Origin: Caenimonas sp. SL110
Lineage (GTDB): Bacteria; Pseudomonadota; Gammaproteobacteria; Burkholderiales; Burkholderiaceae_C
DNA length: 64,000 bases
Direction of reading: 5' to 3'
Assembly: GCF_001044395.1 (NCBI RefSeq)
Contig: NZ_JANU01000013.1
Location: 365,023 to 429,022, forward strand
Under the pieces are notes generated by a model. The model saw nothing but the letters and a program-made list of their open reading frames with translations. It searched no databases and was not told the origin of the DNA. Positions 53,012 to 62,217 of the stretch are shown here, one piece after another; the stretch's first letter is position 1; every line of letters starts with the position of its first letter. The position numbers and the translations under genes were made by a program.

Positions 53012-53755
53012 ATGCTTTTAATTCCCGCGATCGATATCAAGGACGGCCACTGCGTGCGCCTCAAACAGGGCGACATGGAGCAGGCGACCACCTTCAGCGA
53101 AGACCCCGCCGCCATGGCGCGCACCTGGCTGGCGCGCGGCGCCCGTCGCCTGCACCTGGTGGACCTCAACGGCGCCTTCGCCGGCAAGCCGCAGAATTTC
53201 GCAGCAGTCAAGACCATCCTCAAGGCGGTCGGTGACGATATCCCGGTGCAGCTGGGCGGCGGCATCCGCGACCTGGACACCATCGAGCGCTACATCGACG
53301 GCGGCCTTCGCTACGTCATCATCGGCACCGCCGCCGTGAAAAACCCCGGGTTCCTCAAGGATGCATGCAGCGCGTTTGGCGGGCACATCATCGTGGGCCT
53401 CGACGCCAAAGACGGCAAGGTCGCCACCGATGGCTGGAGCAAGCTCACGGGGCATGAAGTGGTTGATCTCGCGCGCAAGTTCGAGGACTGGGGCGTCGAA
53501 TCGATCATCTACACCGATATCGGCCGTGACGGCATGCTCACCGGCATCAACATCGAAGCGACGGTGAAGCTGGCGCAGGCGCTCACGATTCCCGTCATCG
53601 CCTCGGGCGGGCTGGGCAGCATGGCGGACATCGAGAACCTCTGCGCGGTTGAAGACGAAGGCATCGAAGGCGTGATCTGCGGCCGCGCGGTGTATTCGGG
53701 CGATCTCGACTTCGTGGCGGCGCAAGCCAAAGCCGACGAACTCGGCCAGGCCTAG
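53012..53755 (+). CDS. hisA: phosphoribosylformimino-5-aminoimidazole carboxamide ribotide isomerase
   Basis: TIM-barrel isomerase of the histidine pathway, 247 residues. [73 protein letters not shown] and [10 protein letters not shown] carry the phosphate-binding and catalytic Asp residues. 48 bases after hisH, 1 base before hisF. Confidence 0.97.
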   Translation: MLLIPAIDIKDGHCVRLKQGDMEQATTFSEDPAAMARTWLARGARRLHLVDLNGAFAGKPQNFAAVKTILKAVGDDIPVQLGGGIRDLDTIERYIDGGLRYVIIGTAAVKNPGFLKDACSAFGGHIIVGLDAKDGKVATDGWSKLTGHEVVDLARKFEDWGVESIIYTDIGRDGMLTGINIEATVKLAQALTIPVIASGGLGSMADIENLCAVEDEGIEGVICGRAVYSGDLDFVAAQAKADELGQA

Positions 53756-53756
53756 C

Positions 53757-54515
53757 GTGCTCGCCAAAAGAATCATCCCCTGCCTCGATGTCACGGGCGG
53801 GCGCGTCGTCAAGGGCGTGAACTTCGTTGAACTGCGTGACGCCGGTGACCCGGTTGAAATCGCGGCCCGCTACAACGAGCAGGGCGCAGACGAGCTCACC
53901 TTCCTGGACATCACCGCGACCAGCGACAACCGCGACCTGATCCTTCACATCATCGAGGCAGTCGCCTCCCAGGTTTTCATCCCGCTGACCGTCGGCGGGG
54001 GCGTGCGAACCGTCGAGGATGTGCGCCGATTGCTCAATGCAGGCGCCGACAAGACCTCGTTCAATTCCGCTGCCATCGCGGACCCTTCGGTGATCAACGC
54101 AGCCTCCGACAAATACGGCGCGCAGTGCATCGTGGTGGCCATCGACGCCAAGCGAAGGGTGGGCGGCGGCTGGGACGTGTACAGCCACGGCGGCCGCAAG
54201 AACACCGGGCTGGACGCCGTTGCCTGGGCCACCGAGATGGCGCAGCGCGGCGCTGGCGAAATCCTGCTCACCAGCATGGACCGGGACGGCACCAAATCCG
54301 GGTTCGACCTCGAATTGACTCGCGCGGTCAGCGATGCGGTCTCGGTGCCGGTCATTGCTTCGGGCGGCGTGGGCACCCTCGACGACCTGGCCGACGGCAT
54401 CCAGATTGGCGGCGCCGATGCGGTGCTGGCCGCCAGCATCTTCCACTACGGCGAATTCACCGTCGGCCAGGCCAAGGCGCGAATGGCCGAGCGCGGCATC
54501 CCGGTTCGCCTGTAG
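53757..54515 (+). CDS. hisF: imidazole glycerol phosphate synthase, cyclase subunit
   Basis: TIM-barrel synthase that uses HisH ammonia, 252 residues with GTG start at 53757. [73 protein letters not shown] and [15 protein letters not shown] match the family, including both catalytic Asp residues. Confidence 0.97.
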   Translation: MLAKRIIPCLDVTGGRVVKGVNFVELRDAGDPVEIAARYNEQGADELTFLDITATSDNRDLILHIIEAVASQVFIPLTVGGGVRTVEDVRRLLNAGADKTSFNSAAIADPSVINAASDKYGAQCIVVAIDAKRRVGGGWDVYSHGGRKNTGLDAVAWATEMAQRGAGEILLTSMDRDGTKSGFDLELTRAVSDAVSVPVIASGGVGTLDDLADGIQIGGADAVLAASIFHYGEFTVGQAKARMAERGIPVRL

Positions 54516-54534
54516 CTCGCGTCACAATACCGCC

Positions 54535-54924
54535 ATGGATTGGTTGGATCAGGTCAGGTGGGACACGAATGGGCTCGTCCCCGTCATCGCGCAGGAAGCC
54601 TCCAGCGGCGATGTGCTCATGTTCGCGTGGATGGATCGCGAGGCACTTGCACAGACGGCTGAAACCGGCCGCGCGGTGTACTACAGCCGCTCGCGAGCGA
54701 AGCTGTGGTTCAAGGGCGAAGAGTCGGGCCATGTGCAGGCCGTCCACGAAATGCGGCTCGACTGCGACAACGACGTCGTGCTGCTCAAGGTGACGCAGCA
54801 CGGGCACGACCCGTCCATCGCCTGCCACACAGGACGGCACAGTTGTTTTTTCCAGCTTTACCGTGATGGAAAGTGGGAATCGGTGGAGCCGGTCTTGAAA
54901 GACCCCTCGACCATCTACAAATGA
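54535..54924 (+). CDS. hisI: phosphoribosyl-AMP cyclohydrolase
   Basis: Zinc enzyme of 129 residues, separate from hisE rather than fused. [51 protein letters not shown] and the zinc cysteines in [13 protein letters not shown] are present. The ATGA at its end is the hisE start. Confidence 0.96.
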   Translation: MDWLDQVRWDTNGLVPVIAQEASSGDVLMFAWMDREALAQTAETGRAVYYSRSRAKLWFKGEESGHVQAVHEMRLDCDNDVVLLKVTQHGHDPSIACHTGRHSCFFQLYRDGKWESVEPVLKDPSTIYK

Positions 54925-55316
54925 AGAGCGACGCAATGAAAGCGCAATCCAACGCAAGCGATGTCCTGGCACGGCTGGCCGACATTGTCGAGAGCCGCAA
55001 GAAGGCCAACGGCGGCGATCCGCAGGCCAGTTATGTCGCGCGGCTGCTCGACAAGGGGCCGGATGCATTTCTCAAGAAGGTCGGTGAAGAGGCGACGGAA
55101 CTGGTGATGGCCGCGAAAGATGCGGACCACGGCGGCGATCGCGCCAAGGTGGTGAGCGAGATGGCCGACCTGTGGTTTCATTGCCTGGTCGCGCTGGCGC
55201 ACTACGATCTGAGGCCCGCCGATGTGCTGGCCGAGCTCGAGCGCCGCGAAGGCACGAGCGGCATCGAGGAAAAAGCCCTGCGCAAAGTGCAGGCCCGTGA
55301 AAACCTGGAACAGTGA
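54921..55316 (+). CDS. hisE: phosphoribosyl-ATP pyrophosphatase
   Basis: MazG-like pyrophosphatase, 131 residues. [61 protein letters not shown] is the conserved domain with the metal-binding EE..E and D. Start ATG 54921 overlaps hisI; an ATG at 54936 is a possible alternative. Last his gene. Confidence 0.95.
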   Translation: MKSDAMKAQSNASDVLARLADIVESRKKANGGDPQASYVARLLDKGPDAFLKKVGEEATELVMAAKDADHGGDRAKVVSEMADLWFHCLVALAHYDLRPADVLAELERREGTSGIEEKALRKVQARENLEQ

Positions 55317-55334
55317 CCTGAAGGAGCAGACGCA

Positions 55335-55691
55335 ATGGCCGAAACTGATTTCGCGGTTTTCGAAAGCAAGAACGAGGGCGACCGCACCTTCATGTACATC
55401 CTGTACGGGCTGCACACCATCGCGTGGGCGAGCTTCGGATCGCTTGCCGTGATTGCCCTCATCCTGAACTACGTCAAGCGCAGCGACGAGCAGGACGCGG
55501 TGTACGCGAGCCACCACAACTACATGATCTCCACCTTCTGGTGGACGCTGCTCTGGCTGCTCGTCACCTCGCCTTTGTTCATCCTGTTTTTCGTGCCCGG
55601 CATGATCGCCTGGACCATCGTGGGCCTGTGGTACCTCTACCGGTGCCTGCGCGGCATCGTCAAGTTCGCCGACGGCAAGCCGCCGTTCTGA
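55335..55691 (+). CDS. small membrane protein, DUF4870-like
   Basis: Unknown function. 118 residues with about three membrane segments (FMYILYGLHTIAWASFGSLAVIALILNY, FWWTLLWLLVTSPLFILFFVPGMIAWTIVGLWYL). The end reads YRCLRGIVKFADGKPPF, which is the DUF4870-type tail. Starts with AAGGAG SD in the gap after hisE and lies 14 bases before hinT. Confidence 0.8.
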   Translation: MAETDFAVFESKNEGDRTFMYILYGLHTIAWASFGSLAVIALILNYVKRSDEQDAVYASHHNYMISTFWWTLLWLLVTSPLFILFFVPGMIAWTIVGLWYLYRCLRGIVKFADGKPPF

Positions 55692-55705
55692 AAAGGAAAG
55701 CGTCC

Positions 55706-56068
55706 ATGAGCGCCAGTGACCCGAGCTGCATTTTCTGCAAGATCGTCGAAGGCAAGATCCCGTCGCGCAAGGTTTACGAAGACGACGAGATGCTCGCCTT
55801 CCACGACATCAACCCCTGGGCTCCGGTTCATTTCCTGATGGTTCCCAAGGAGCACATCGCATCGATGGCGCAGGTGGAAGACAGGCACCAGGCGCTTTTA
55901 GGCCGCATGATGGCCCTTGCACCCAGGCTGGCGCTGCAGGAAGGTTGCCGGCCCTATCCACAGGGCGGCTTTCGCATTGTTACCAATACCGGGGCCGAAG
56001 GCGGACAGGAAGTCCAGCACCTGCACGTCCACGTCATGGGCGGCCCGCGCCCCTGGGCCAAAGGCTGA
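55706..56068 (+). CDS. hinT: HIT-family purine nucleoside phosphoramidase
   Basis: Histidine-triad hydrolase of 120 residues. CIFCKIVEGKIPSRKVYEDDEMLAFHDINPWAPVHFLMVPKEHI forms the N-terminal half and the catalytic triad is HLHVHVMGG near the end. SD AAAGGAAAG precedes the ATG. It lies between the his and tat genes, a common arrangement in betaproteobacteria. Confidence 0.95.
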   Translation: MSASDPSCIFCKIVEGKIPSRKVYEDDEMLAFHDINPWAPVHFLMVPKEHIASMAQVEDRHQALLGRMMALAPRLALQEGCRPYPQGGFRIVTNTGAEGGQEVQHLHVHVMGGPRPWAKG

Positions 56069-56071
56069 GTT

Positions 56072-56088
56072 CGCAGGCTTTTCCTGCG
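56072..56088 (+). terminator. short hairpin between hinT and tatA
   Basis: CGCAGG-CTTTT-CCTGCG starting 4 bases after the hinT stop. No T-run after it. May be a weak terminator or a processing hairpin. Confidence 0.3.
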
Positions 56089-56122
56089 TGAGTTCGCCAA
56101 AGGGTCATTCACCCTGCGCGAC

Positions 56123-56128
56123 TAGAAT
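56123..56128 (+). promoter_or_regulatory. possible -10 box for tatABC
   Basis: TAGAAT, 28 bases before the tatA ATG and after the hinT hairpin. No clear -35. Confidence 0.25.
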
Positions 56129-56155
56129 CATCCCCAATCAGTACAGGAGAAATTC

Positions 56156-56407
56156 ATGGGTTCCTTTTCGATTTGGCATTGGCTGATCGTCCTTTTGATC
56201 ATCGTGCTGGTCTTTGGCACCAAGAAGCTCAAGAACATCGGCACCGACCTCGGCGGAGCGGTGAAGGGCTTCAAGGACGGCATCAAGGACGGCGCCGCGC
56301 CCGAAACACCGGTGCCGCCCCAGGCGCAGAGCCAGGTGAGTGCCTCGCAGCAGCCCGGCGCACCCGACAAGACGACGATCGACGTCGAAGCTCGCAACAA
56401 GAGCTAG
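56156..56407 (+). CDS. tatA: Sec-independent translocase subunit TatA
   Basis: Pore-forming subunit for export of folded proteins, 83 residues. Membrane helix [38 protein letters not shown], with the FGTKKL hinge and amphipathic helix, is diagnostic. AGGAGA lies six bases before ATG. A likely client in this window is MsrP. Confidence 0.96.
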   Translation: MGSFSIWHWLIVLLIIVLVFGTKKLKNIGTDLGGAVKGFKDGIKDGAAPETPVPPQAQSQVSASQQPGAPDKTTIDVEARNKS

Positions 56408-56450
56408 ACCCGGTGAATGACTGCGTGAATGACCTGATGGACGCCTCGCT

Positions 56451-56924
56451 GTGATCGATCTGGGCATCGAGAAGATGATGGTGATCGGCGCCGTGGCGTT
56501 GATCGTCATCGGCCCCGAAAAACTGCCGCGCGTCGCACGCACGGTGGGCACGCTCCTGGGCAAGGCGCAGCGTTACGTGGCCGACGTCAAGGCCGAGGTC
56601 AACCGGTCCATGGACCTGGAAGAGCTCAAGAAGATGAAGGAGACGGTGGAGACGGCTGCGCGCGACGTCGAAAGCTCCATCCACGGCGGCATGAGCCAGG
56701 TGGAGCGCGATCTCAATGACGCCGCTTCGCTGTCGAACAGCACGACCGATATGTCGGCGCTGGAAATGCCGCAGATCTACCCTGAATACCGTCACCCCAA
56801 GAAGAAGTGGCGCATCAAGCAGGGCGCCACGCCCACCTGGTACAAGGCGCGAAACGGCATCCGTACCAAGGCGCTTTCAGGCGCGGCACGAGTGGCCCGC
56901 TACCGCCCGCATAAATTCAACTGA
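56451..56924 (+). CDS. tatB: Sec-independent translocase subunit TatB
   Basis: Receptor-complex partner of TatC, 157 residues with GTG start at 56451. [42 protein letters not shown] is the family helix with the EKLP hinge. A long amphipathic region follows, then a basic C-terminus. The stop and the tatC ATG share one base (TGATG). Confidence 0.95.
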   Translation: MIDLGIEKMMVIGAVALIVIGPEKLPRVARTVGTLLGKAQRYVADVKAEVNRSMDLEELKKMKETVETAARDVESSIHGGMSQVERDLNDAASLSNSTTDMSALEMPQIYPEYRHPKKKWRIKQGATPTWYKARNGIRTKALSGAARVARYRPHKFN

Positions 56925-57706
56925 TGGACACGAACAAAGAAGACGAGCTCGCGGGCACCGAGCAGCCCTTCGTCGCCCACCTCGTCGAACTGCGCGACCG
57001 CCTGATCAAGGCGATGATCGCGATCGGCATCGTGGCGGCCGTGCTGTTCATGTACCCCGGTCCGGGCGCGCTCTACGACATCCTGGCTGCGCCGCTGATT
57101 GCGCACCTGCCCAAGGGCGCGACGCTGATCGCCACCTCGGTCATTTCGCCTTTTCTCGTCCCGCTCAAGATCCTGCTGATGAGTGCTTTTCTCATCGCAT
57201 TGCCTGTGGTGCTGTACCAGGCCTGGGCCTTCGTCGCGCCGGGGCTTTATTCGCACGAAAAGAAGCTGGTGATGCCGCTGGTGATCTCCAGCACGCTGCT
57301 GTTTTTCATCGGCGTGGCGTTTTGCTATTACTTTGTCTTCGGGCAGGTGTTCGCCTTCATCCAGAGCTTTGCGCCCAAGAGCATCACGGCTGCACCTGAT
57401 ATCGAGGCCTATCTCAGCTTTGTGCTCACCATGTTCATCGCATTCGGCCTGGCTTTCGAGGTGCCGGTGGTGGTGGTGGTGCTGGCTCGCATGGGCATCG
57501 TCACCGTGCAGAAGCTCCGGGAGTTTCGCGGTTACTTCGTGGTGCTGGCGTTTGTCATAGCTGCCGTGATCACGCCGCCCGATGTCGTGTCGCAGCTGGC
57601 CCTGGCCGTGCCGATGTGCCTGCTCTACGAAGTGGGCATCTGGGCCTCGACCATCTTCATCAAGCACACCAAAGCGCCCGAAGAAAGCGCCGCGTCCACG
57701 GATTGA
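56924..57706 (+). CDS. tatC: Sec-independent translocase subunit TatC
   Basis: Twin-arginine signal receptor, 260 residues and six membrane helices. FVAHLVELRDRLIKAMIAIGIV, FLVPLKILLMSAFLIALPVVLYQAWAFVAPGLYSHEKK and FGLAFEVPVVVVVLARMGIVTVQKLREFRGYFVVLAFVIAAVITPPDVVSQLALAVPMCLLYE are family blocks. Convergent with the CDF transporter gene 26 bases later. Confidence 0.97.
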   Translation: MDTNKEDELAGTEQPFVAHLVELRDRLIKAMIAIGIVAAVLFMYPGPGALYDILAAPLIAHLPKGATLIATSVISPFLVPLKILLMSAFLIALPVVLYQAWAFVAPGLYSHEKKLVMPLVISSTLLFFIGVAFCYYFVFGQVFAFIQSFAPKSITAAPDIEAYLSFVLTMFIAFGLAFEVPVVVVVLARMGIVTVQKLREFRGYFVVLAFVIAAVITPPDVVSQLALAVPMCLLYEVGIWASTIFIKHTKAPEESAASTD

Positions 57707-57732
57707 TTGCGCAGACTGATCGCAGCGTGCGG

Positions 57733-58689
57733 TCAGTTGGGGGTGACTGACGCGCTCGCGTGGTCACCATCGGGGCGAAGCCACGGGTCCACGTGCGTCA
57801 TGAGGTTGAGCACCCGGTGGCGCTGCATCACACGCTGGCGCGCCTCAACGGCGATATCGTGCCCCGCCTCGACAGTGAGTGTTCCATCGACCTCGATGTG
57901 CGCATCGACGACGATCATGTCGCCCATCTTGCGGGTGCGGATGTCGTGAACATTCTTCACGCCGGGGGTTGCCACCAGCGTCTGGCGGATCGCGCTGACC
58001 TCCTGGTCATCCACCGACCTGTCCATGAGGTCGTGCATCGCATCCCAGCTGAAGCCCCATCCCATTTTGGCGACCATGAAGCCGACGATGAGGGCTGCAA
58101 TCGGGTCAAGAATCGGGTACCCCGCCAGATTGCCGATGATGCCGATTCCCACGACCAGTGAGGACGCCGCATCCGATCGGGCATGCCAGGCGTTGGCTAC
58201 CAGCATGCTCGACTTGACCCGCTTGGCGACCGACAGCATGTAGCGAAAGAGCAGCTCCTTGGAGACGAGTGCGCCGCCGGCCACCCACAAGGCGATGACA
58301 TGCACCTGCTGCACCAGTTCGGGCGATTGCAGTTTTTGGGCGGCCGACCAGAGCATGCCCACCCCAACCGCCAGCAAGAGCGCGCCGAGTATGAGCGAGG
58401 CCGCCGTTTCAAAGCGCTGGTGGCCGAAAGGATGGCCTTCGTCGGCCTCCTTCTTTGCGTGGTGGCTGGCGAACAGCACGACAAAGTCTGCGACCAGGTC
58501 CGACAGCGAGTGAATGCCGTCTGCGACCAGGGCCTGCGACTTGGCCAGGATGCCGACTGTGATCTGCAGGGTGGTGAGCACCAGGTTGACGCCCACACTC
58601 ACCCAGGTGCTGCGGGCCGCAGCCGTGGCGCGCTGCGCCGGCGTGTGCAGCGGATCTTCCGGGTCGTCGTCGAAGTCGTCGGGTTTCAT
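57733..58689 (-). CDS. cation diffusion facilitator (CDF) metal exporter
   Basis: Proton-driven divalent metal exporter of the inner membrane, 318 residues from the ATG at 58689 (MKPDDFDDDPEDPLHT). Metal site DGIHSLSDLVAD in helix 2 and HARSDAASSLVV in helix 5. The His-containing loop HHAKKEADEGHPFGHQRFE follows helix 2. A C-terminal cytoplasmic dimerisation domain (VHDIRTRKMGDMIVVDAHIEVD) completes the fold. The metal (Zn, Fe, Mn, Co) cannot be decided. A longer frame to 58734 exists but adds residues atypical of the family. Confidence 0.9.
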   Translation of the reverse strand: MKPDDFDDDPEDPLHTPAQRATAAARSTWVSVGVNLVLTTLQITVGILAKSQALVADGIHSLSDLVADFVVLFASHHAKKEADEGHPFGHQRFETAASLILGALLLAVGVGMLWSAAQKLQSPELVQQVHVIALWVAGGALVSKELLFRYMLSVAKRVKSSMLVANAWHARSDAASSLVVGIGIIGNLAGYPILDPIAALIVGFMVAKMGWGFSWDAMHDLMDRSVDDQEVSAIRQTLVATPGVKNVHDIRTRKMGDMIVVDAHIEVDGTLTVEAGHDIAVEARQRVMQRHRVLNLMTHVDPWLRPDGDHASASVTPN

Positions 58690-58750
58690 GGTCAGTCCGG
58701 TTTGCGGCCATCGCCAGCCGCCCCCACTGGGCATGGCAACTGGACGGCAA

Positions 58751-59143
58751 TTACCCGATCATGGCATTGGCCTGCGGCCAGCCGTCGGGATTGAGCCTGA
58801 AACCCACGCCGCGCCGGGTTTCGATGATTTCCGGCTTGAGCTTGCGCCGCAGTGCGTGGATATGGACGTCGATGGCGTTGCTGCTCAACTCCTGGCCCCA
58901 GCGGTACAGGCGCTGTTCGAGCGTCTCGCGTCTCACCGTGTCCCCGGCATGCTCGACCAGCACCCGCAGCACGACAAGCTCGCTGCGCGTCAGCGCTACC
59001 CGTTCGCCTCTGGCGAAGACGGCCCCTTGCGCCATGTCAAAGACGATCTCGCTCGCCGCGTGCAGGCAGCGGTAACGCTCCTGCCCGAGCTGGGGGCTGG
59101 GCAAGGAGACGAGCGCTTCTACGCGATGGGGATGGCTGCACAC
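58751..59143 (-). pseudogene. response regulator remnant: OmpR/PhoB-type DNA-binding domain without receiver
   Basis: 130 codons. From about residue 30 (ASEIVFDMAQGAVFARGERVALTRSELVVLRVLVEHAGDTVRRETLEQRLYRWGQELSSNAIDVHIHALRRKLKPEIIETRRGVGFRLNP) it is a complete winged-helix effector domain of the QseB/TctD-like kind. The phosphoreceiver domain of about 120 residues expected before it is absent; the first 25 residues are not receiver-like and no frame upstream on this strand encodes one. No histidine kinase gene is adjacent. Could be a decayed regulator or a working stand-alone DNA-binding protein. Confidence 0.6.
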
Positions 59144-59198
59144 CCCTGCAGGCTGCGCGCCCTTGCTTAACCGGGGCTGAAGTTGTGGGCGCGTCCGG

Positions 59199-59223
59199 CT
59201 TCAACTTCAGGTCCGCTTCAGGT
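59199..59223. promoter_or_regulatory. tandem half-sites upstream of the regulator remnant
   Basis: CTTCAA (59199-59204), then CTTCAGGT (59205-59212) and CTTCAGGT (59216-59223), the last two 11 bases apart. OmpR-family regulators bind direct repeats about 11 bases apart. The site lies between the regulator remnant and the divergent cytochrome cluster. The rest of the 59144-59412 gap shows nothing else I can support. Confidence 0.35.
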
Positions 59224-59412
59224 GCACGCCCGAACATCAGGCGGGGCGATTGTGGAACGCCGCCCACGATCATGCATGCCAAGGTATTACCGGATGTAAA
59301 TCCAGTCAGGGGTTTTCAATGATCTCGCCACGCATTGCGACGCCAAGCTCTCACTCAGCAGTGAGGCCGTCCGGCGTGACTGCCCCGTCTGTTACATCTA
59401 CAGACGAGCTTA

Positions 59413-60351
59413 ATGCGCGCGGTTGCAATTGCCGCAAGAGTGGCTGACATGGGCTCTCCCGACACCACTTTCCCGACTCCCGTGCAGCCGAACCCCCGCG
59501 TCGCATCGAAGCCGCGGCGCGTCTTCAGCGAGAAGCTGGTCTATCTGGCCATCGCAGCCCTGGTGCTGGGCGCGTGGGGCGTGGTCGACATGACGGGCCT
59601 GAAAGCCGGCTCCGATACCGGCTACTGGCTGGGCGTTGCAGGCGGCGTCATGATGCTGCTGCTGTTTGCCTATCCACTGCGCAAGCGCGTGCGGGTGATG
59701 CAGCACTGGGGCGCGGCCAAATGGTGGTTTGCCGTGCACATGCTGCTGGGCATCGGCGGGCCGGTGCTGATCCTGGTTCACTCCACCTTCCACATCGGCT
59801 CGCTGAACGCGGGCGTGGCGCTCTACAGCATGCTGATCGTGGCGGCCAGTGGTGTCGTGGGGCGCTTTCTCTACCTGCGCACGCACCGCGGTCTCAGCGG
59901 CGAACTGGAAGGCCTTGCGCAGTTGCATCGGCGCCTGGGTCTGCATCACGACAGCCTGCACCGGATGTTTGAGGACGCCCCTGCCGTGGAACGCGAGCTC
60001 CTGGCGTTCGAGGCCGATGCCCTGCGCGTGCCGGGTCGCTGGGGCAGGCATGCACGCGCCTTTGCCGTGTTGCCGTGGCGCCAGCTTGCCGCGCGACGCC
60101 GGTGCATGGCTGCGTTGCAGCTGGCGGTGCAGCGGCGCGCACGGGCACGCAACTGGAATGCGGCCCGGCGTCGCGCCGAGTACCTCTCGATGCGCGAACA
60201 CGTGCTGGACTATTTGCAGCTGGCGCTGCGGGCTGCGCAATTCGACAGCGCCACGCGGCTGTTTTCGCTGTGGCACGTGCTGCATGTGCCATTTGTGTAT
60301 GTGATGGTGCTGTGTGCCCTGGTCCATGTGGTGGCCGTGCACGCCTATTGA
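59413..60351 (+). CDS. polytopic His-rich membrane protein, possible b-type cytochrome
   Basis: Not assigned to a named family. 312 residues with about five membrane helices (near 42-60, 70-88, 104-127, 131-155 and 285-312) and a long basic helical cytoplasmic region (about 156-280). His residues occur inside or beside helices at H109, H123, H127, H288, H291, H305 and H310, enough for two bis-His b-haems. It has no CXXCH. It is the first gene before two multihaem c-type cytochromes, which suggests that it hands quinone-pool electrons to them or receives them. The start may be ATG 59413 or ATG 59449; both have weak SDs. Function is inference. Confidence 0.65.
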   Translation: MRAVAIAARVADMGSPDTTFPTPVQPNPRVASKPRRVFSEKLVYLAIAALVLGAWGVVDMTGLKAGSDTGYWLGVAGGVMMLLLFAYPLRKRVRVMQHWGAAKWWFAVHMLLGIGGPVLILVHSTFHIGSLNAGVALYSMLIVAASGVVGRFLYLRTHRGLSGELEGLAQLHRRLGLHHDSLHRMFEDAPAVERELLAFEADALRVPGRWGRHARAFAVLPWRQLAARRRCMAALQLAVQRRARARNWNAARRRAEYLSMREHVLDYLQLALRAAQFDSATRLFSLWHVLHVPFVYVMVLCALVHVVAVHAY

Positions 60352-60396
60352 TGACATGCGCCGCCATGCAGTCCCGCCGCCGCCCCATCCCTTGCC

Positions 60397-62217
60397 ATGA
60401 GCGTTGCCGCAAGCATGTTCCGGCTGGTTGCGGCATGCATGCTGCTGTGGCTGCTGCCCGGCCAGCCATCGCACGCGCAGACCGTGGAGTCGGTGCTGGC
60501 GCCGGGGGTGCTCGTCAAGGCCCACGCCAAATGGGACAACAGCTGCCGCAGCTGCCACATTCCGTTCGATCGCAAGGCGCAGGACAAGCTGTGCGTGGAC
60601 TGCCACAAGGACATCGGCCGCGACCTGGCCGAGCGCACCGGCCTGCATGGACGCCAGAAGCCGCAGCCCTGCCGCAGCTGCCACACCGACCATCGGGGGC
60701 GTGACGTGCAGATTGCGCCGCTCGATACCCGTACGTTCGACCATCAGCTCACCGACTATGTGCTGCGCGGCAAGCATCGTGAAGCCGAATGCAGCAAGTG
60801 CCATGCACCCGGCAAAAAATACAGCGCTGCCGCGCACGACTGCCAGAGCTGCCATCGCAAGGACGACGTTCACAAAGCCGCGCTGGGGCCCAAATGCGAG
60901 AGCTGCCACGACGAAAGGAACTGGCGCGACACCCGCTTTGACCACAGCAAGACCCGGTTCGAGCTGAGCGGTGCGCACCAGGGCGCGAAGTGCGAGTCGT
61001 GCCACAAGAGCCGCGAGTACAAGGAAACGCCGATGACCTGCATCGGCTGCCACCGCAAGGACGACAGGCACAAGGCGCAGTTCGGCGAAAAATGCGAGAG
61101 CTGCCATGGCGAGCGGCGCTGGCGCGACATCAGCTTTCGCCACGACACCGACACCCGCTACCCCTTGCGCGACAAGCATCGCGAAGTTCGCTGCACCAGC
61201 TGCCACACCACGACGCTTTACCGCGAGAAGACGTCCACCGAGTGCATCAGCTGCCATCGCAAGGACGACAAGCACAAGGGAACGCTCGGCCAGCAATGCG
61301 CAAGCTGCCATACCGAGCGCGGCTGGAAGGAAGTGCAGCGCTTCGATCACGACCGCACCGCGTATCCGCTGCTGGGCAAGCATGTGCAGGCAGCCTGCAA
61401 GGACTGCCACCAGAGCCAGGTGTATCGGGAGGCGCCGAGCACCTGCGTGGCCTGCCATCGCAAGGACGACAGGCACGAGGCGAAACTGGGCGAGCGCTGC
61501 GCCGACTGCCACACCGAGACGAACTGGAAGGCGACGCGATTCGACCATGCACGCACCCGCTTTGCGCTGCGCGGCGGGCATGCGGCAGCAACTGTTGCCT
61601 GCAAGGATTGCCACCGTGACGTACGCAGCTATCGCAACACGCCCACCAGTTGCCTGAGTTGCCACCGCAAGGATGACAGGCACGAGGCGCAATTGGGTGA
61701 GCGCTGCGAGAGCTGCCATGACGACGTGCGCTGGAACAAGGCGCGCTTTGATCACGCGCAGGCGCGTTTCGCACTGGGCGGCGCACACACCATCGTGCCG
61801 TGCAAGAGCTGCCATGAGAGCCTGCGCTATCGCGATGCACCGCGCGATTGCATCGGCTGCCATCGCAAGGACGACCGGCACAAGAGCCGGTTCGCCAGCG
61901 CATGCGAGAGTTGCCACAACGTGCGCGCCTGGCGGCTGTGGCGCTTCGACCATGAGCGCCAGACCAACTATCCGTTGACCGGCGCGCATGTGAAGGCGGC
62001 CTGCGAAACCTGCCACACGCAACCCGCACCGGCCGGTCGAAGCGCTGCTGCTGTCTCGCGTGAGTGCGTCGCTTGCCATGCGAAAGACGACGCGCACGAC
62101 CGAGACTTTGGCGCGCGCTGCGATCAATGCCACGTGACCACGCGGTGGAGCCAGGTGCGCCATCGCTCGGCTGGGCCTGCGCCTGCGCCTGCGCCTGCAT
62201 CGGGGACGGGCCGATGA
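60397..62217 (+). CDS. 24-haem periplasmic cytochrome c (repeat-type)
   Basis: 606 residues with a signal peptide (cleavage after PSHA, about residue 27) and 24 CXXCH motifs. From the sixth motif (60895) the chain is built from three-haem modules of 66-72 residues, starting at 60895, 61093, 61297, 61498, 61705, 61903 and 62119 (the last incomplete). Each module runs CESCH...FDH...GAH...CXXCH...CXGCHRKDD.H, so every haem motif is paired with a lone His, consistent with bis-His coordination. The chain is very rich in Lys, Arg, Asp, His. This is a cytochrome c3-like (paired CXXCH) electron wire. Its stop overlaps the next gene (ATGA). Confidence 0.9.
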   Translation: MSVAASMFRLVAACMLLWLLPGQPSHAQTVESVLAPGVLVKAHAKWDNSCRSCHIPFDRKAQDKLCVDCHKDIGRDLAERTGLHGRQKPQPCRSCHTDHRGRDVQIAPLDTRTFDHQLTDYVLRGKHREAECSKCHAPGKKYSAAAHDCQSCHRKDDVHKAALGPKCESCHDERNWRDTRFDHSKTRFELSGAHQGAKCESCHKSREYKETPMTCIGCHRKDDRHKAQFGEKCESCHGERRWRDISFRHDTDTRYPLRDKHREVRCTSCHTTTLYREKTSTECISCHRKDDKHKGTLGQQCASCHTERGWKEVQRFDHDRTAYPLLGKHVQAACKDCHQSQVYREAPSTCVACHRKDDRHEAKLGERCADCHTETNWKATRFDHARTRFALRGGHAAATVACKDCHRDVRSYRNTPTSCLSCHRKDDRHEAQLGERCESCHDDVRWNKARFDHAQARFALGGAHTIVPCKSCHESLRYRDAPRDCIGCHRKDDRHKSRFASACESCHNVRAWRLWRFDHERQTNYPLTGAHVKAACETCHTQPAPAGRSAAAVSRECVACHAKDDAHDRDFGARCDQCHVTTRWSQVRHRSAGPAPAPAPASGTGR

